Source: Theodoxus fluviatilis
Taxonomy: Eukaryota; Mollusca; Gastropoda; Cycloneritida; Neritidae
Reading direction: 5' to 3'
Length of the DNA stretch: 64,000 nucleotides
NCBI GenBank assembly: GCA_034096865.1
Contig: JAWQFJ010001822.1
Location: 24,171-88,170, forward strand
Notes under the pieces: model-generated
What the model was told of the DNA's origin: nothing
Seen by the model: the letters and a program-made list of their open reading frames with translations, nothing else
Databases searched by the model: none
Shown: positions 42,260 through 56,099 of the stretch, piece by piece
Position numbering within the stretch: the first letter of the stretch is position 1
Layout: every line of letters begins with the position of its first letter
Program-made: the position numbers and the translations under genes

Positions 42260-43577
42260 GGCAGGTTTCACGATAACTGAGCTCTTGGATGTGTGTAAAC
42301 TTTGTGTTCAAATTACTTGTTTACTGTGTTGATTTTCATTATTTTTTCTGTTGTGCACGCATCAGAGTAATAATTGAAAAAAAAATTTGAAAATGAAAAA
42401 AAAAAAAAGTTTGAGCATGTGCTTGCGAGAGCATTTTTTTAAAAGCGATCGTGTGGATCTTGACAGACGGCATTTACTTTCTGTGTCATGACCACATTTC
42501 GAAGTTTGAGTGCAGACACGAAAACAACACCCAAATTTAATAACAACTGTGTTATTCAATCCAGCTATCATCAATTTAAGTCTCTGAATCAACAAAATAA
42601 AAAATAAAAATGAATTAGAACGTTAAAAGCCCCAATGGAAAATTTTCGCCAGGCAGCAGAAGTCGTCTGTCAGAAAAAACGCACGTGCCTTCCCTGCAAA
42701 GCAGGCCTTTTTTTACAGATCGGATGCCTTTTTTACGTTGTTATTTTTGCTTGTTGGTGTTATTTCATGGATAATCTGCATCGGAAAGTCGTTATTTCAG
42801 CAACAGAATTAAAAAGTCGCAAAAAGGAAGCATTTTCTTCGATCTCTGACCAGCGTCTGTCAGATGACGCAACGATCAGCAGCCTTCAGTTTATTTCGGA
42901 AATTTCCAAGTATTTTACCGTACGTGACGAACAAGCACGCGAGATCGTTTGAAAATAAAAGAGAACGAGACACATCGCAGAGAGAAACACGTTTCACCAG
43001 TTTTAGTGCCTTTTGGTCGAGTTTTGCTGTATCTGTCAGCAACGATCAACAACCACACGATCGAAACAGCGACACACGCGAACAGATTTCCGTCGCTTGT
43101 GGCCGGCAAGTGATGAATGCTTGAGTATGTTTGCAGAGTTTTGAAAGCAAAAACGTTTTTCTTTTGTCTCCCATACTTGTAATGGTTTACTTTGCACTTG
43201 TTATTGTGAAAACCGACAGTTTGTGGGTACCAGCAGTTAATCCTGGCGATCGCTGGTCGATTGTTGCCTTCTGTCACAGGCGGAGTTGGCGATTGGGCTA
43301 GTCCACTGTTGCGGCACCCCTCTCGCTCAAGCTATTTTTAGAATGCCGTTGTCTCTCAACCGCTGCTCAGCAGTTTGGAATGCTCTCGCAGGGGGTGTTG
43401 GGTCAAGAGTACTACGCAAGTGCTGAGTACGCCGATTTCACTACCCGGTACCTCAAAACAGAGCATCGCAGAAACACGTTTCACAATTTTTAGTGCCTTT
43501 TTTCGAGTTTTGCTGTATCTGTCAGCAACGTTCAACCCCCACACGATCAACACAGCGACACACGCTAACATATTTCC

Positions 43578-43626
<49 letters not shown>

Positions 43627-44478
43627 ACACACGCATGCACGCACGCACGCACACACACTTTTGGTAAATTAGTTGTAGATGTTTGTTTTTTAAATTTACA
43701 ATGCAAAAGTGTTGTGGAGACTCTCCAGACTTCATTTGTGTTAAACTCAAAACTTGATTTTTGATGATTTTTTTTACGAAGTAGCAAAGGCTGTGTGCCC
43801 CCTTAAAGCTTGCATGTATGCATTTCTGATTGCTTTTCTATGGCCATAAGTTAGGTTGTACTGAAATTGAAGAAGTTTGGGATTGTTTTCCTTGAAGCAA
43901 GTAACTGCGAGTTTGACCCCGTTTTTGAATTTGGGGGGGGGGGGGGGGTCGTTTGAGTCCACCCATGTCATTGTGATTGAGTCAAATATCTATCTGTTGT
44001 GTGGATATGATTTATAGATGTTTGGTTTTCAATTTTAGAATGATTTCTTTATCTAGTGATGACTCCTGAGGTCTACAGGAAACGGTAAAGACAAAATTAT
44101 TCTAAATTTAGCGTCATTTATCTGTCAACCATCCTTCTGATCAATGTTGTCACTTTTATTGCAAGTTTAATACTTTTCTTAAGGTGTACATAGTGTATGT
44201 TAAAGATGATTGTCATTGGTTGCTTCCAAACAACATTTTGTAGCAGTTATGATGCACTGAAGTTGTAAAAGCATTTTTTGTGGTTTCAGGATATAGGGTC
44301 TTTAAAAATCAATAACTTTGGAAATAAGTATGTTCATATACATTTTTTTACTGTTTTAGGTAGAAATAAAGTTGAACTCTTTGTGCAAACTGTTTTTGGG
44401 CCCCTGGTTGACTTTTTATTTTTCATGAATGATTGGGTGTAGTGGTAAACTGCAGTATGCAATATCGTGAAACCTGCC
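42260..44478 (+). mobile_element. 2.2-kb terminal-inverted-repeat element, copy 1
   Basis: 2219 bp with ends GGCAGGTTTCACGATA and TATCGTGAAACCTGCC (16-bp inverted repeat), flanked on both sides by ATAA. No transposase is seen; open frames are short and not conserved-looking. Internally a block of about 110 bp (cgtttcaccagttttagtgc ... acacgcgaaca) at about 42985-43085 is repeated at about 43465-43570, and there is a (CT)n run (43580-43621) and a G run (43935-43948). It is inserted in the 16-bp array. The 4-bp target duplication excludes piggyBac (TTAA), Tc1/mariner (TA) and typical hAT (8 bp); Sola- or Chapaev-like groups use 4 bp, but assignment is not possible here. Confidence 0.85.
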
Positions 44479-44820
44479 ATAAGAGACTGAATAGGCAGCA
44501 GAGACTGAATAATCAGCATTAGAGGCTGAATAATAAGCAGAGATTGAATAATCAGCAGAAACTGAATGATAAACATTAGACGATTTAGAGGCTGCATAAT
44601 AAACAGCAGAAGCTTGATTTTAGAGCAGAGACTGTCAAATAATAAGCATGAGGCTGAATAAACGGTAGAGACTGAATAATTAGCATAAGATTAAGAGGCT
44701 GAATAATAAGCAGAGACTGAATAATCAGCAGAAACTGAATGATACATGAGAGGCTGAATAATCAGCAGCAGAGACTGACTAATAAACAACAAAGACTGAA
44801 TAGTAAGCAAATGAGTCCAC
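44479..44820. repeat. 16-bp tandem array (right part)
   Basis: Degenerate actgaataatcagcag repeats resuming directly after the element. Confidence 0.75.
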
Positions 44821-44959
44821 ATTTACATATTTTTAAAATTAAAACAACTGGAACAATCAGCATGGGCTTGACATACCAAACATTGGAACTAGAGCAACAT
44901 TTAAAGCAATGGCTGCCATAGGTATACCTCAGGCATAAGTTGTAGCATGAAACCCGTGC

Positions 44960-47900
44960 AAGCAGTCAGTACAAGCTCTAACACACAACACAGGCACACA
45001 GCATAAGCTATAACACACAACACAGGCACACAGCATAAGCTATAACACACAACACAGGCACACAGCATAAGCTATAAGTATAACACAACACAGGCACACA
45101 GCATAAGCTATAACACACAACTCAGGCACACAGTACAAGCTATAACACACAACACAGGCACACAGTACAAGCTATTTTTATAACACACAACACAGGCACA
45201 CAGTACAAGCTATAACACACAGTACAGGCACACAGTACAAGCTATAACACACAACACAGGCACACAGTACAAGCTATAACACACAACACAGGCACACAGT
45301 ACAAGCTATAACACAACACAGGCACACAGTACAAGCTATAACACACAGTACAGGCATACAGTACAAGCGATAACACACAACACAGGCACACAGTACAAGC
45401 TATAACACACAACACAGGCACACAGTACAAGCTATAACACACAACACAGGCACACAGCATAAGCTATAACACACAACACAGGCACACAGCATAAGCTATA
45501 ACACACAACACAGGCACACAGTGCAAGCTATAACACACAACACAGGCACACAGTACAAGCTATAACACACAACACAGGCACACAGTACAAGCTTTAACAC
45601 ACAACACAGGCACACAGTACAAGCTATAACACACAACACAGACACACAGTACAAACTATAACACACAACACAGGCACACAGTACAAGCTATAACACACAA
45701 CACAGGCACACAGTACAAGCTATAACACACAACACAGGCACACAGTACAAGCTATAACACAACACAGGCACACAGCATAAGCTATAACACACAACACAGG
45801 CACACAGCATAAGCTATAACACACAACACAGGCACACAGTGCAAGCTATAACACACAACACAGGCACACAGTACAAGCTATAACACACAACACAGGCACA
45901 CAGTACAAGCTATAACACACAACACAGGCACACAGTACAAGCTATAACACAACACAGGCACACAGCATAAGCTATAACACACAACACAGGCACACAGTAC
46001 AAGCTATAACACACAACACAGGCACACAGTACAAGCTATAACACACAACACAGGCACACAGCATAAGCTCTAACACACAACACAGGCACACAGCATAAGC
46101 TATAACACACAACACAGGCACACAGCATAAGCTATAACACACAACACAGGCACACAGCATAAGCTATAAGTATAACACAACACAGGCACACAGCATAAGC
46201 TATAACACACAACTCAGGCACACAGTACAAGCTATAACACACAACACAGGCACACAGTACAAGCTATTTTTATAACACACAACACAGGCACACAGTACAA
46301 GCTATAACACACAGTACAGGCACACAGTACAAGCTATAACACACAACACAGGCACACAGTACAAGCTATAACACACAACACAGGCACACAGTACAAGCTA
46401 TAACACAACACAGGCACACAGTACAAGCTATAACACACAGTACAGGCATACAGTACAAGCGATAACACACAACACAGGCACACAGTACAAGCTATAACAC
46501 ACAACACAGGCACACAGTACAAGCTATAACACACAACACAGGCACACAGCATAAGCTATAACACACAACACAGGCACACAGCATAAGCTATAACACACAA
46601 CACAGGCACACAGTGCAAGCTATAACACACAACACAGGCACACAGTACAAGCTATAACACACAACACAGGCACACAGTACAAGCTTTAACACACAACACA
46701 GGCACACAGTACAAGCTATAACACACAACACAGACACACAGTACAAACTATAACACACAACACAGGCACACAGTACAAGCTATAACACACAACACAGGCA
46801 CACAGTACAAGCTATAACACACAACACAGGCACACAGTACAAGCTATAACACAACACAGGCACACAGCATAAGCTATAACACACAACACAGGCACACAGC
46901 ATAAGCTATAACACACAACACAGGCACACAGTGCAAGCTATAACACACAACACAGGCACACAGTACAAGCTATAACACACAACACAGGCACACAGTACAA
47001 GCTATAACACACAACACAGGCACACAGTACAAGCTATAACACAACACAGGCACACAGCATAAGCTATAACACACAACACAGGCACACAGTACAAGCTATA
47101 ACACACAACACAGGCACACAGTACAAGCTATAACACACAACACAGGCACACAGCATAAGCTATAACACACAACACAGGCACACAGCATAAGCTATAACAC
47201 ACAACACAGGCACACAGTACAAGCTATAACACACAACACAGGCACACAGTACAAGCTATAACACACAACACAGGCTTACAGCATAAGCTATAACACACAG
47301 TACAGGCAGGCACACAGTACAAGCTATAACACACAGTACAGGCACACAGTACAAGCTATAACACACAACACAGGCACACAGTACAAGCTATAACACAACA
47401 CAGGCACACAGCATAAGCTATAACACAACACAGGCACACAGTACAAGCTATAACACACAACACAGGCACACAGTACAAGCTATAACACACAACACAGGCA
47501 CACAGTACAAGCTATAACACACAACACAGGCACACAGTACAAGCTATAACACACAACACAGGCACACAGTACAAGCTATAACACACAACACAGGCACACA
47601 GTACAAGCTATAACACAACACAGGCACACAGTACAAGCTATAACACACAACACAGGCACACAGTACAAGCTATAACACACAACACAGGCACACAGTACAA
47701 GCTATAACACACAACACAGGCACACAGTACAAGCTATAACACACAACACAGGCACACAGCATAAGCTATAACACACAACACAGGCACACAGTACAAGCTA
47801 TAACACAACACAGGCACACAGTACAAGCTATAACACACAACACAGGCACGCAGCATAAGCTATAACACAGTACAGGCAGGCACACAGTACAAGCTATAGC

Positions 47901-48030
47901 ACACAACACAGGCACACAGTACAAGCTATATAACACACAATACAGGCACACAGTACAAGCTATATCACACAACACAGGCACACAGTACAAGCTATAGCAC
48001 ACAACACAGGCACACAGTACAAGCTATAGC
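44960..48030. repeat. 32-bp minisatellite with 1092-bp higher-order period
   Basis: About 95 copies of ctataacacacaacacaggc plus acacagtacaag. Rare variants (gctataagtataacacaaca; gctatttttataacacac) occur at 45071/45171 and again at 46163/46263, exactly 1092 bp apart, as does the order of cagcataag versus cagtacaag units. A 28-bp short form (ctataacacaacacagg) is interspersed. Confidence 0.96.
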
Positions 48031-48440
48031 ACACAGTACAGGCTGCAATATCTACAGCATGAACTGTTACATGTACAACATAAGCTGCAACACATTCAGC
48101 AGGTAGAAGCAGAAAGCATAAGCTGCAATATCTACAGCATGAACAGTTACATGTACAGCATAAGCTGCAACACATACAGCAGGTAGAAGCAGAAAGCATA
48201 AGCTGCAATATCTACAGCATGAACAGTTACATGTACAGCATAAGCTGCAACACATACAGCAGGTAGAAACAGAAAGCATAAGCTGCAATATCTACAGCAT
48301 GAACAGTTACATGTACAGCACAAGCTGAAATGAACAGCATACTCTGCACCACTGACAGTATGAACAAACAGCATAGGCTGAAACACTTACAGAATGAACT
48401 TTTTAATTGAGACAACTTTATTCACTGTTTACAAGGACGC
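48031..48440. repeat. 80-bp tandem repeat
   Basis: About four copies of an 80 bp unit (ataagctgcaacacatacag, caggtagaagcagaaagc, atctacagcatgaacagtta ...), derived in part from the same cagcataagct motif as the preceding array. Continues in a shorter form at about 50690-50815 beyond the inserted element. Confidence 0.85.
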
Positions 48441-48444
48441 AACA

Positions 48445-49769
48445 GGCAGGTTTCACGATAACTGAGCTCTTGGATGTGTGTAAACTTTGTGTTCAAATTA
48501 CTTGTTTACTGTGTTGATTTTCATTATTTTTTCTGTTGTGCACGCATCAGAGTAATAATTGAAATAAAAAATTGAAAATGAAAAAAAAAAAAGTTTGAGC
48601 ATGTGCTTGCGAGAGCGTTTTTTTAAAAGCGATCGTGTGGATCTTGACAGACGGCATTTACTTTCTGTGTCATGACCACATTTCGAAGTTTGAGTGCAGA
48701 CACGAAAACAACACCCAAATTTAATAACAACTGTGTTATTCAATCCAGCTATCATCAATTTAAGTCTCTGAATCAACAAAATAAAAAATAAAAATGAATT
48801 AGAACGTTAAAAGCCCCAATGGAAAATTTTCGCCAATCAGCAGAAGTCGTCTGTCAGAAAAAACGCACGTGCCTTCCCTGCAAGGCAGGCCTATTTTTAC
48901 AGATCGGATGCCTTTTTTACGTTGTTATTTTTGCTTGTTGGTATTATTTCATGGATAATCTGCATCGGAAAGTCGTTATTTCAGCAACAGAATTAAAAAG
49001 TCGCAAAAAGGAAGCATTTTCTTCGATCTCTGACCAGCGTCTGTCAGGTGACGCAACGATCAGCAGCTTTCAGTTTATTTCGGAAATTTCCAAGTATTTT
49101 ACCGTACGTGACGAACAAGCACGCGAGATCGTTTGAAAATAAAAGAGAACGAGACACATCGCAGAGAGAAACACGTTTCACCGTTTTTAGTGCCTTTTGG
49201 TCGAGTTTTGCTGTGTCTGTCAGCAACGATCAACAACCAAACGATCGAAACAGTGACACACGCGAACAGATTTCCGTCGTTTGTGGCAGGTAAGTGATGG
49301 ATTCTTGAGTATGTTTGCAGAATTTCGAAAGCAAAAACGTTTTTCTTTTGTCTCCCATACTTGTAATGGTTTACTTTGTACTTGTTATTGTGAAAACCGA
49401 CAGTTTGTGGGTACTCAGCAGTTAATCCTGGCGATCGCTGGTCGATTGTCGCCTTCTGTCACAGGCGGAGTTGGCGATTGGGCTAGTCCACTGTTGCGGC
49501 ACCCCTCTCGCTCAAGCTATTTTTAGAATGCCGTTGTCTCTCAACCGCTGCTCAGCAGTTTGGAATGCTCTCGCAGGGGGTGTTGGGTCAAGAGTACTAC
49601 GCAAGTGCTGAGTACGCCGATTTCACTACCCGGTACCTCAAAACAGAGCATCGCAGAAACACGTTTCACAATTTTTAGTGCCTTTTTTCGAGTTTTGCTG
49701 TATGATAGTGTATCTGTCAGCAACGTTCAACCCCCACACGATCAACACAGCGACACACGCTAACATATT

Positions 49770-49815
<46 letters not shown>

Positions 49816-50666
49816 ACACACGCATGCACGCACGCACGCACACACACTTTTGGTAAATTAGTTGTAGATGTTTGTTTTTTAAATTTACAATGCAAAAGTG
49901 TTGTGGAGACTCTCCAGACTTCATTTGTGTTCAACTCAAAACTTGATTTTTGATGATTTTTTTTACGAAGTAGCAAAGGCTGTGTGCCCCCTTAAAGCTT
50001 GCATGTATGCATTTCTGATTGCTTTTCTATGGCCATAAGTTAGGTTGTACTGAAATTGAAGAAGTTTGGGATTGTTTTCCTTGAAGCAAGTAACTGCGAG
50101 TTTGACCCCGTTTTTGAATTTGGGGGGGGGGGGGGGTCGTTTGAGTCCACCCATGTCATTGTGATTGAGTCAAATATCTATCTGTTGTGTGGATATGATT
50201 TATAGATGTTTGGTTTTCAATTTTAGAATGATTTCTTTATCTAGTGATGACTCCTGAGGTCTACAGGAAACGGTAAAGACAAAATTATTCTAAATTTAGC
50301 GTCATTTATCTGTCAACCATCCTTCTGATCAATGTTGTCACTTTTATTGCAAGTTTAATACTTTTCTTAAGGTGTACATAGTGTATGTTAAAGATGATTG
50401 TCATTGGTTGCTTCCAAACAACATTTTGTAGCAGTTATGATGCACTGAAGTTGTAAAAGCATTTTTTGTGGTTTCAGGATATAGGGTCTTTGAAAATCAA
50501 TAACTTTGGAAATAAGTATGTTCATATACATTTTTTTACTGTTTTAGGTAGAAATAAAGTTGAACTCTTTGTGCAAACTGTTTTTGGGCCCCTGGTTGAC
50601 TTTTTATTTTTCATGAATGATTGGGTGTAGTGGTAAACTGCAGTATGCAATATCGTGAAACCTGCC
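48445..50666 (+). mobile_element. 2.2-kb terminal-inverted-repeat element, copy 2
   Basis: 2222 bp, collinear with copy 1 and differing by scattered single bases and a few indels (for example tgtatgatagtgtatctg versus tgtatctg, shorter CT and G runs). Flanked by AACA on both sides. Same 16-bp termini, same internal duplication, same orientation. It is inserted into the 80-bp array. Confidence 0.88.
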
Positions 50667-50819
50667 AACACATGAAAAAAGGACGTAAATGTATGTACAT
50701 GAACAGAATGAACTATAGGTACAGCATAAGCTGAAGTGGACAGCATAAGCTGAAACACTGACAGCATGAACCACAACATGTACAGCACAAACTGAAGTGG
50801 ACAGCATGGGCTAAAACAG

Positions 50820-51224
50820 GAAAAGAAGAGGTAAAAAGCTCAAAGACTGCATCCTAACAGTAGAGGCCATACATACAACCAGGCTAGAGGAGATGCCAAA
50901 TAGCCCAACCCAAAATCATCAAGACCCACATAGGGAAAAACAGATAGCAAGGCCTGCAGAATAAGAAATAATGCGTTTCCTTTGACCAATCCAGCTGCAA
51001 CAAAATGAAAAAAAGAAAAAAGAAGAAGAGAAAGAAGAATGAGAGAAGAAAAAGAAGCTGCTTTTAAAATTTTCCCTGTCCACTAAAGTAGAAACCTGTG
51101 AGCCTGAGCTGAGGGTTATGAGAAGAAATGTGAGGTTGACATTGCAAGCTGTGGGAGCAAGGAGGAGTAAGAGCAGAGGCCCAAGTAAAATAAAACAAAT
51201 ATATAGCGAGGGAGGAGAAGAGGG
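50820..51224. other. intron segment, nothing recognised
   Basis: Short A-rich stretch (51000-51060) and otherwise unremarkable DNA. Confidence 0.5.
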
Positions 51225-52830
<1,606 letters not shown>

Positions 52831-52859
52831 AGAAGAAGTGCACATATTCTTAGCTTTTC

Positions 52860-53513
52860 TCCTCAGCAACCCCTACATTTAAATTGTAAATTGCTTCCTA
52901 TCACAGTACAAACTACTTCAATACAGAATGTGCACAAAGATCATTGTCCAATTCTGACCTTGTCACCTCTAGCCTGGACCACAACACTGAGGTCAAAACC
53001 AAACCTAATTACTCTTCAGTCATTACTGCAAAACTCAAAGATGGCATGAGTAGGCTCCACTGCTCCTGATATTAGTATTAATCCCATTACATCAACCACC
53101 TGGTCAAATTACCCTTACAGAACTGTCTCTATCCCCAATGGACTTTGCAGAAGCAATTTACACGGCCACTATTATAGAATCACATCACCTGTGGGGGATA
53201 ATTACTGGCCCTGTTTCTCTCCAGAGGCTATTTCCCTCCAAAACTGTTAAGAGTGAGAGGTCATACCATCTGGTAGCTGCACTTTTATTGTAGACTGTCC
53301 ACTACCTCCTAACCGATACTTGCGACTGCTAACACCCTTTACTTAGCCCCAAAATGCCAGGAAATGGCAGTGTTTGGCCCGATTTTATACCAAACATCTA
53401 CCTAGACAACATGTGCAGCCAGTGGCATACTTCACCCTAACACAACACTGTCGTTCCTTATCAGCTTTGCCTGCTCGTCGATTCTTACCTGCAGCGTGAT
53501 TACCGAGACTTAC
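52860..53513. other. unique segment, no gene seen
   Basis: Non-repetitive DNA downstream (in WAC sense) of the candidate 5' exons. Nothing further is recognised. Confidence 0.5.
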
Positions 53514-53546
53514 CTCAAGGATCGTACACTCAGCATCGGCAGATCG
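53514..53546 (-). CDS. candidate small 5' exon with two donors
   Basis: A 33 bp segment between ttttctacag and gtaagt, with a second donor-like gtaaga 25 bp downstream (near 53488). It reads RSADAECTILE in the frame continuing the 53656 segment. It ends in phase 0 whereas the 34295 exon needs one incoming base, so another exon must lie between if both belong to WAC. Offered on splice signals only. Confidence 0.3.
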
Positions 53547-53655
53547 CTGTAGAAAAGGTTATTTTAGGGTAGGAAATGAGTATAGTATGTGCATTATGTC
53601 AATTAAGTCTAGCACAGTCGAGACAGGCACACCCTGACTCGAGGCAAATATTTAC

Positions 53656-53689
53656 CTGATGCAGATGGGCTTCCTTCCTGTCAGCATAC
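53656..53689 (-). CDS. candidate first WAC coding exon
   Basis: A 34 bp segment bordered by gtctcttttcag and gtaaat. In one frame it reads YADRKEAHLHQ, loosely like the MVMYARKQQR start of vertebrate WAC; the initiator would have to be supplied by an upstream exon that I cannot place. It could equally be 5' UTR or an intron artefact. Position, strand and splice signals fit; the coding identity is weak. Confidence 0.35.
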
Positions 53690-53781
53690 CTGAAAAGAGA
53701 CAAAATGCTGCAATTAGCAGGATGAAATTGCACAAACAACCATCAATCGAATGCAATAAGATTTTCGTGCAAATTTTGACA

Positions 53782-53797
53782 ACAAAGATGGCGGATC
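53782..53797 (-). promoter_or_regulatory. YY1-like site near the putative WAC 5' end
   Basis: The minus strand reads CCGCCATCTTTG, a good match to the YY1 consensus (CCGCCATnTT) that is common close to start sites of broadly expressed animal genes. It lies about 100 bp upstream of the candidate exon at 53689. No TATA box is evident. This supports a promoter here but does not prove one. Confidence 0.35.
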
Positions 53798-53859
53798 ACA
53801 CGGCTGCTTTGACAAGTAATACCAAACAAGAAGCTATTATTACCCATCACTGAGTCTAG

Positions 53860-54922
53860 GTTGTTTCCTTGCATGCATTACCATTAATACTACATGAAAA
53901 TAGTATATGGTAATGCAGCAAAACGCAATTAGTCGGTAGTTGACTGGTAACCGCGTCTACTCGACGACGCTGCATACGACTTCATTTGACGCCATATTTC
54001 ATCCGGGCTACAGAATTATAGCCGACTCAACTTTGATAATGTGGAATCAAAAATATAGTTTTAAGGTCCGCTGGGCCTCTACTTTGAAATAATGCATCCC
54101 TGACCATATGAATAAAAAATAACGAATTTTTCAGTTTGTAAACTTGTGCACGTGACCCCCTGGCGTCTGACTGTCAAGGACATCTGAGGCCAATGGCTGA
54201 ATGTGATCCGCGTGTCTTTCGGCTATCTGTATTATTTTAGGCGTATTCTAGCTGTGGTTGTTTTCTTTCTCTTGCGTATGATGAAGGTGAGTATGGATAT
54301 GTACGACTAGATGAATTATACATATCTTAGTTAAAATCGGGTCTCGATGAAACTGACCTGCACGTCTGTTAATGTTTTAGTCTTCTGTAGTGACAGTCAG
54401 TGTCACAGTGTGTCAGCAAAGACATCTTTGGGTTTGGTGTCAGACTGTAGAGTAGTTACGTGAATCACGGAATCCCTGAGACACTAATAATAATATTAGT
54501 AATAACCACCACCTACTCTTTTGTCTCGATCGGTTGAAATGATATGTTTATTTGGATTTTTTAATTACTTTGCTCCAAACTCCATTTATAAATATAACTT
54601 TATAATATAAGGAGAAATTGAATCGCCCTTAGGCTTAGCCTAGGGCTAGGTAGGTGGTCGAATGGGTATGATCCTTTTACAAAGTTTTAGTTTTACAGTT
54701 TTGGGATACAGAGCCAAACTTGTCTAAATGAGTGTTGATTTGCATGCTAGTGTTTAAACCAATATTTGAATTTCTTTGTTGAATGAATCTCTGCTAGTTT
54801 AAATGCAGTATTGGAACACACGTACCGTTTTTCAAGCCGGTTTTGCTGCCGATCCGGTCAACCTGCATTTCGGATTTTAAAATGTAAGAGTTCGTGTTAA
54901 TCTTCTTTCAGTTGTAAGATAC
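53860..54922. other. unique segment upstream of the putative WAC promoter
   Basis: No exon with homology. A plus-strand atgatgaag|gtgagt at about 54277 could be a divergent first exon, but no support exists. Confidence 0.4.
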
Positions 54923-54928
54923 TATATA

Positions 54929-55352
54929 CAGACCTGTTTACCTATACGATTTTGGCGTATTTTTTACGCCAAGCTATTGAAAATACGACTACTACGACTT
55001 GTGTGAAAAAATACGACAATGGTGAAATCGAAAAATACGACAATCGTGAAATCAAAAGGTTTCCCCCCACCCCCACCCCCCACCCCTCCCACCCCCCACC
55101 CCCCTCCTGTGAAGTTCCATCCACAATTTTCCTGAGGCTGGAAGCAGTCTGTACTGTTCGAGTTTTGTTTTGACAAGAGCTCTTCATCGGACATTTGTGT
55201 AATATGTGATCATTGACAACACTGTTGTGACTGCACAGCCGTTCCCAGAGGGGCTGTTTAGTTGAGCCCCACTGCTACAGGATGCTGGGTAAGAAGTGGG
55301 TCAGGCAATCTTAACATAACATTTGCAGGGAGGATACCTCACACCTCTCTGT

Positions 55353-55401
<49 letters not shown>

Positions 55402-55885
55402 ACTCTCTGTCTCTCTCTCTGTCTCTCTCTCTGTCTCTCTCTCTCTGTCTCTCTGTCTCTCTCTCTGTCTCTGTCTCTCTCTGTCTCTCTCTGTCTCTCT
55501 CTCTATCTCTCTATCTCTATCTCTCTCTCTCTCTATCTCTCTCTATCTGTCACTTTCTCTCTCTCTGTCACTCTCTCTCTCTGTCACTCTCTCTCTCTCT
55601 GTCACTCTCTCTCTCTCTCTGAGCCAAAATCAGTTCAGGCCCGCTGCGGGATGCCTACGTGACCAGTGTCCTCCTGTAGAGATACATAGTTTCGCTTCAA
55701 CTAAACAGCCGGATTCAGCGGTCAAGGGGGAGGTAACTCTTCACTTGCATTGCCTCTTTGTATGCAAACCAAAAGCTGCATTTTTGAAATTGTCAGTCCG
55801 CGCAATAAATACGCACAGTTTTATAAAAATACGCATATCTGAACCAGTGAGTACGCTGAGGCAAAATTTGGGGTACCCAGGTCTG
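54929..55885. mobile_element. CAGACCTG-terminus element, 6-bp target duplication
   Basis: Begins CAGACCTGTTTACC and ends GGTACCCAGGTCTG, flanked by TATATA on both sides. The left end carries tacgatttt/ttttacgcc and repeated aaatacgaca motifs analogous to the subterminal motifs of the other members. A (CT)n block fills 55359-55620. The last 140 bp match 23119-23243 inverted. Confidence 0.7.
55359..55620. repeat. (CT)n microsatellite
   Basis: About 260 bp of CTCT with regular GTCT, ATCT and GTCACT interruptions. Confidence 0.95.
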
Positions 55886-55935
55886 TATATAGTATAGTGC
55901 GGAACATATGCCGGCGTCATAAAGAATTTGACTTC

Positions 55936-55965
55936 ATTAACCTCTTCGCTGCCAAGCCTTTTTAA
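55936..55965 (-). mobile_element. piggyBac-type 3' terminus
   Basis: Plus strand reads TTAACCTCTTCGCTGCCAAG. TTAA plus a C-rich end is consistent with the 3' terminus of the minus-strand piggyBac remnant whose coding region ends near 57174. Confidence 0.5.
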
Positions 55966-56099
55966 CACTGTGTGACAACCATTTGCCAAAGGATTTTGTA
56001 AAACACATTTTCGAAGAAAAGTACCCATAACCTATATTTTTCTGAAAGAGCATTGGACAAGGAACAGATTGATGTAAAGAATTTGTTTATTAGACTTCT

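Noticed and set aside
42635..42952. 105-codon plus-strand frame conserved in both 2.2-kb elements (48819-49136)
   Set aside because: The two copies are too recent for conservation to be informative; no domain is seen and codon content looks random.
54270..54290. Plus-strand ATGATGAAG followed by gtgagt as first exon of a divergent gene
   Set aside because: Three codons and a donor are too little; no second exon is found downstream.
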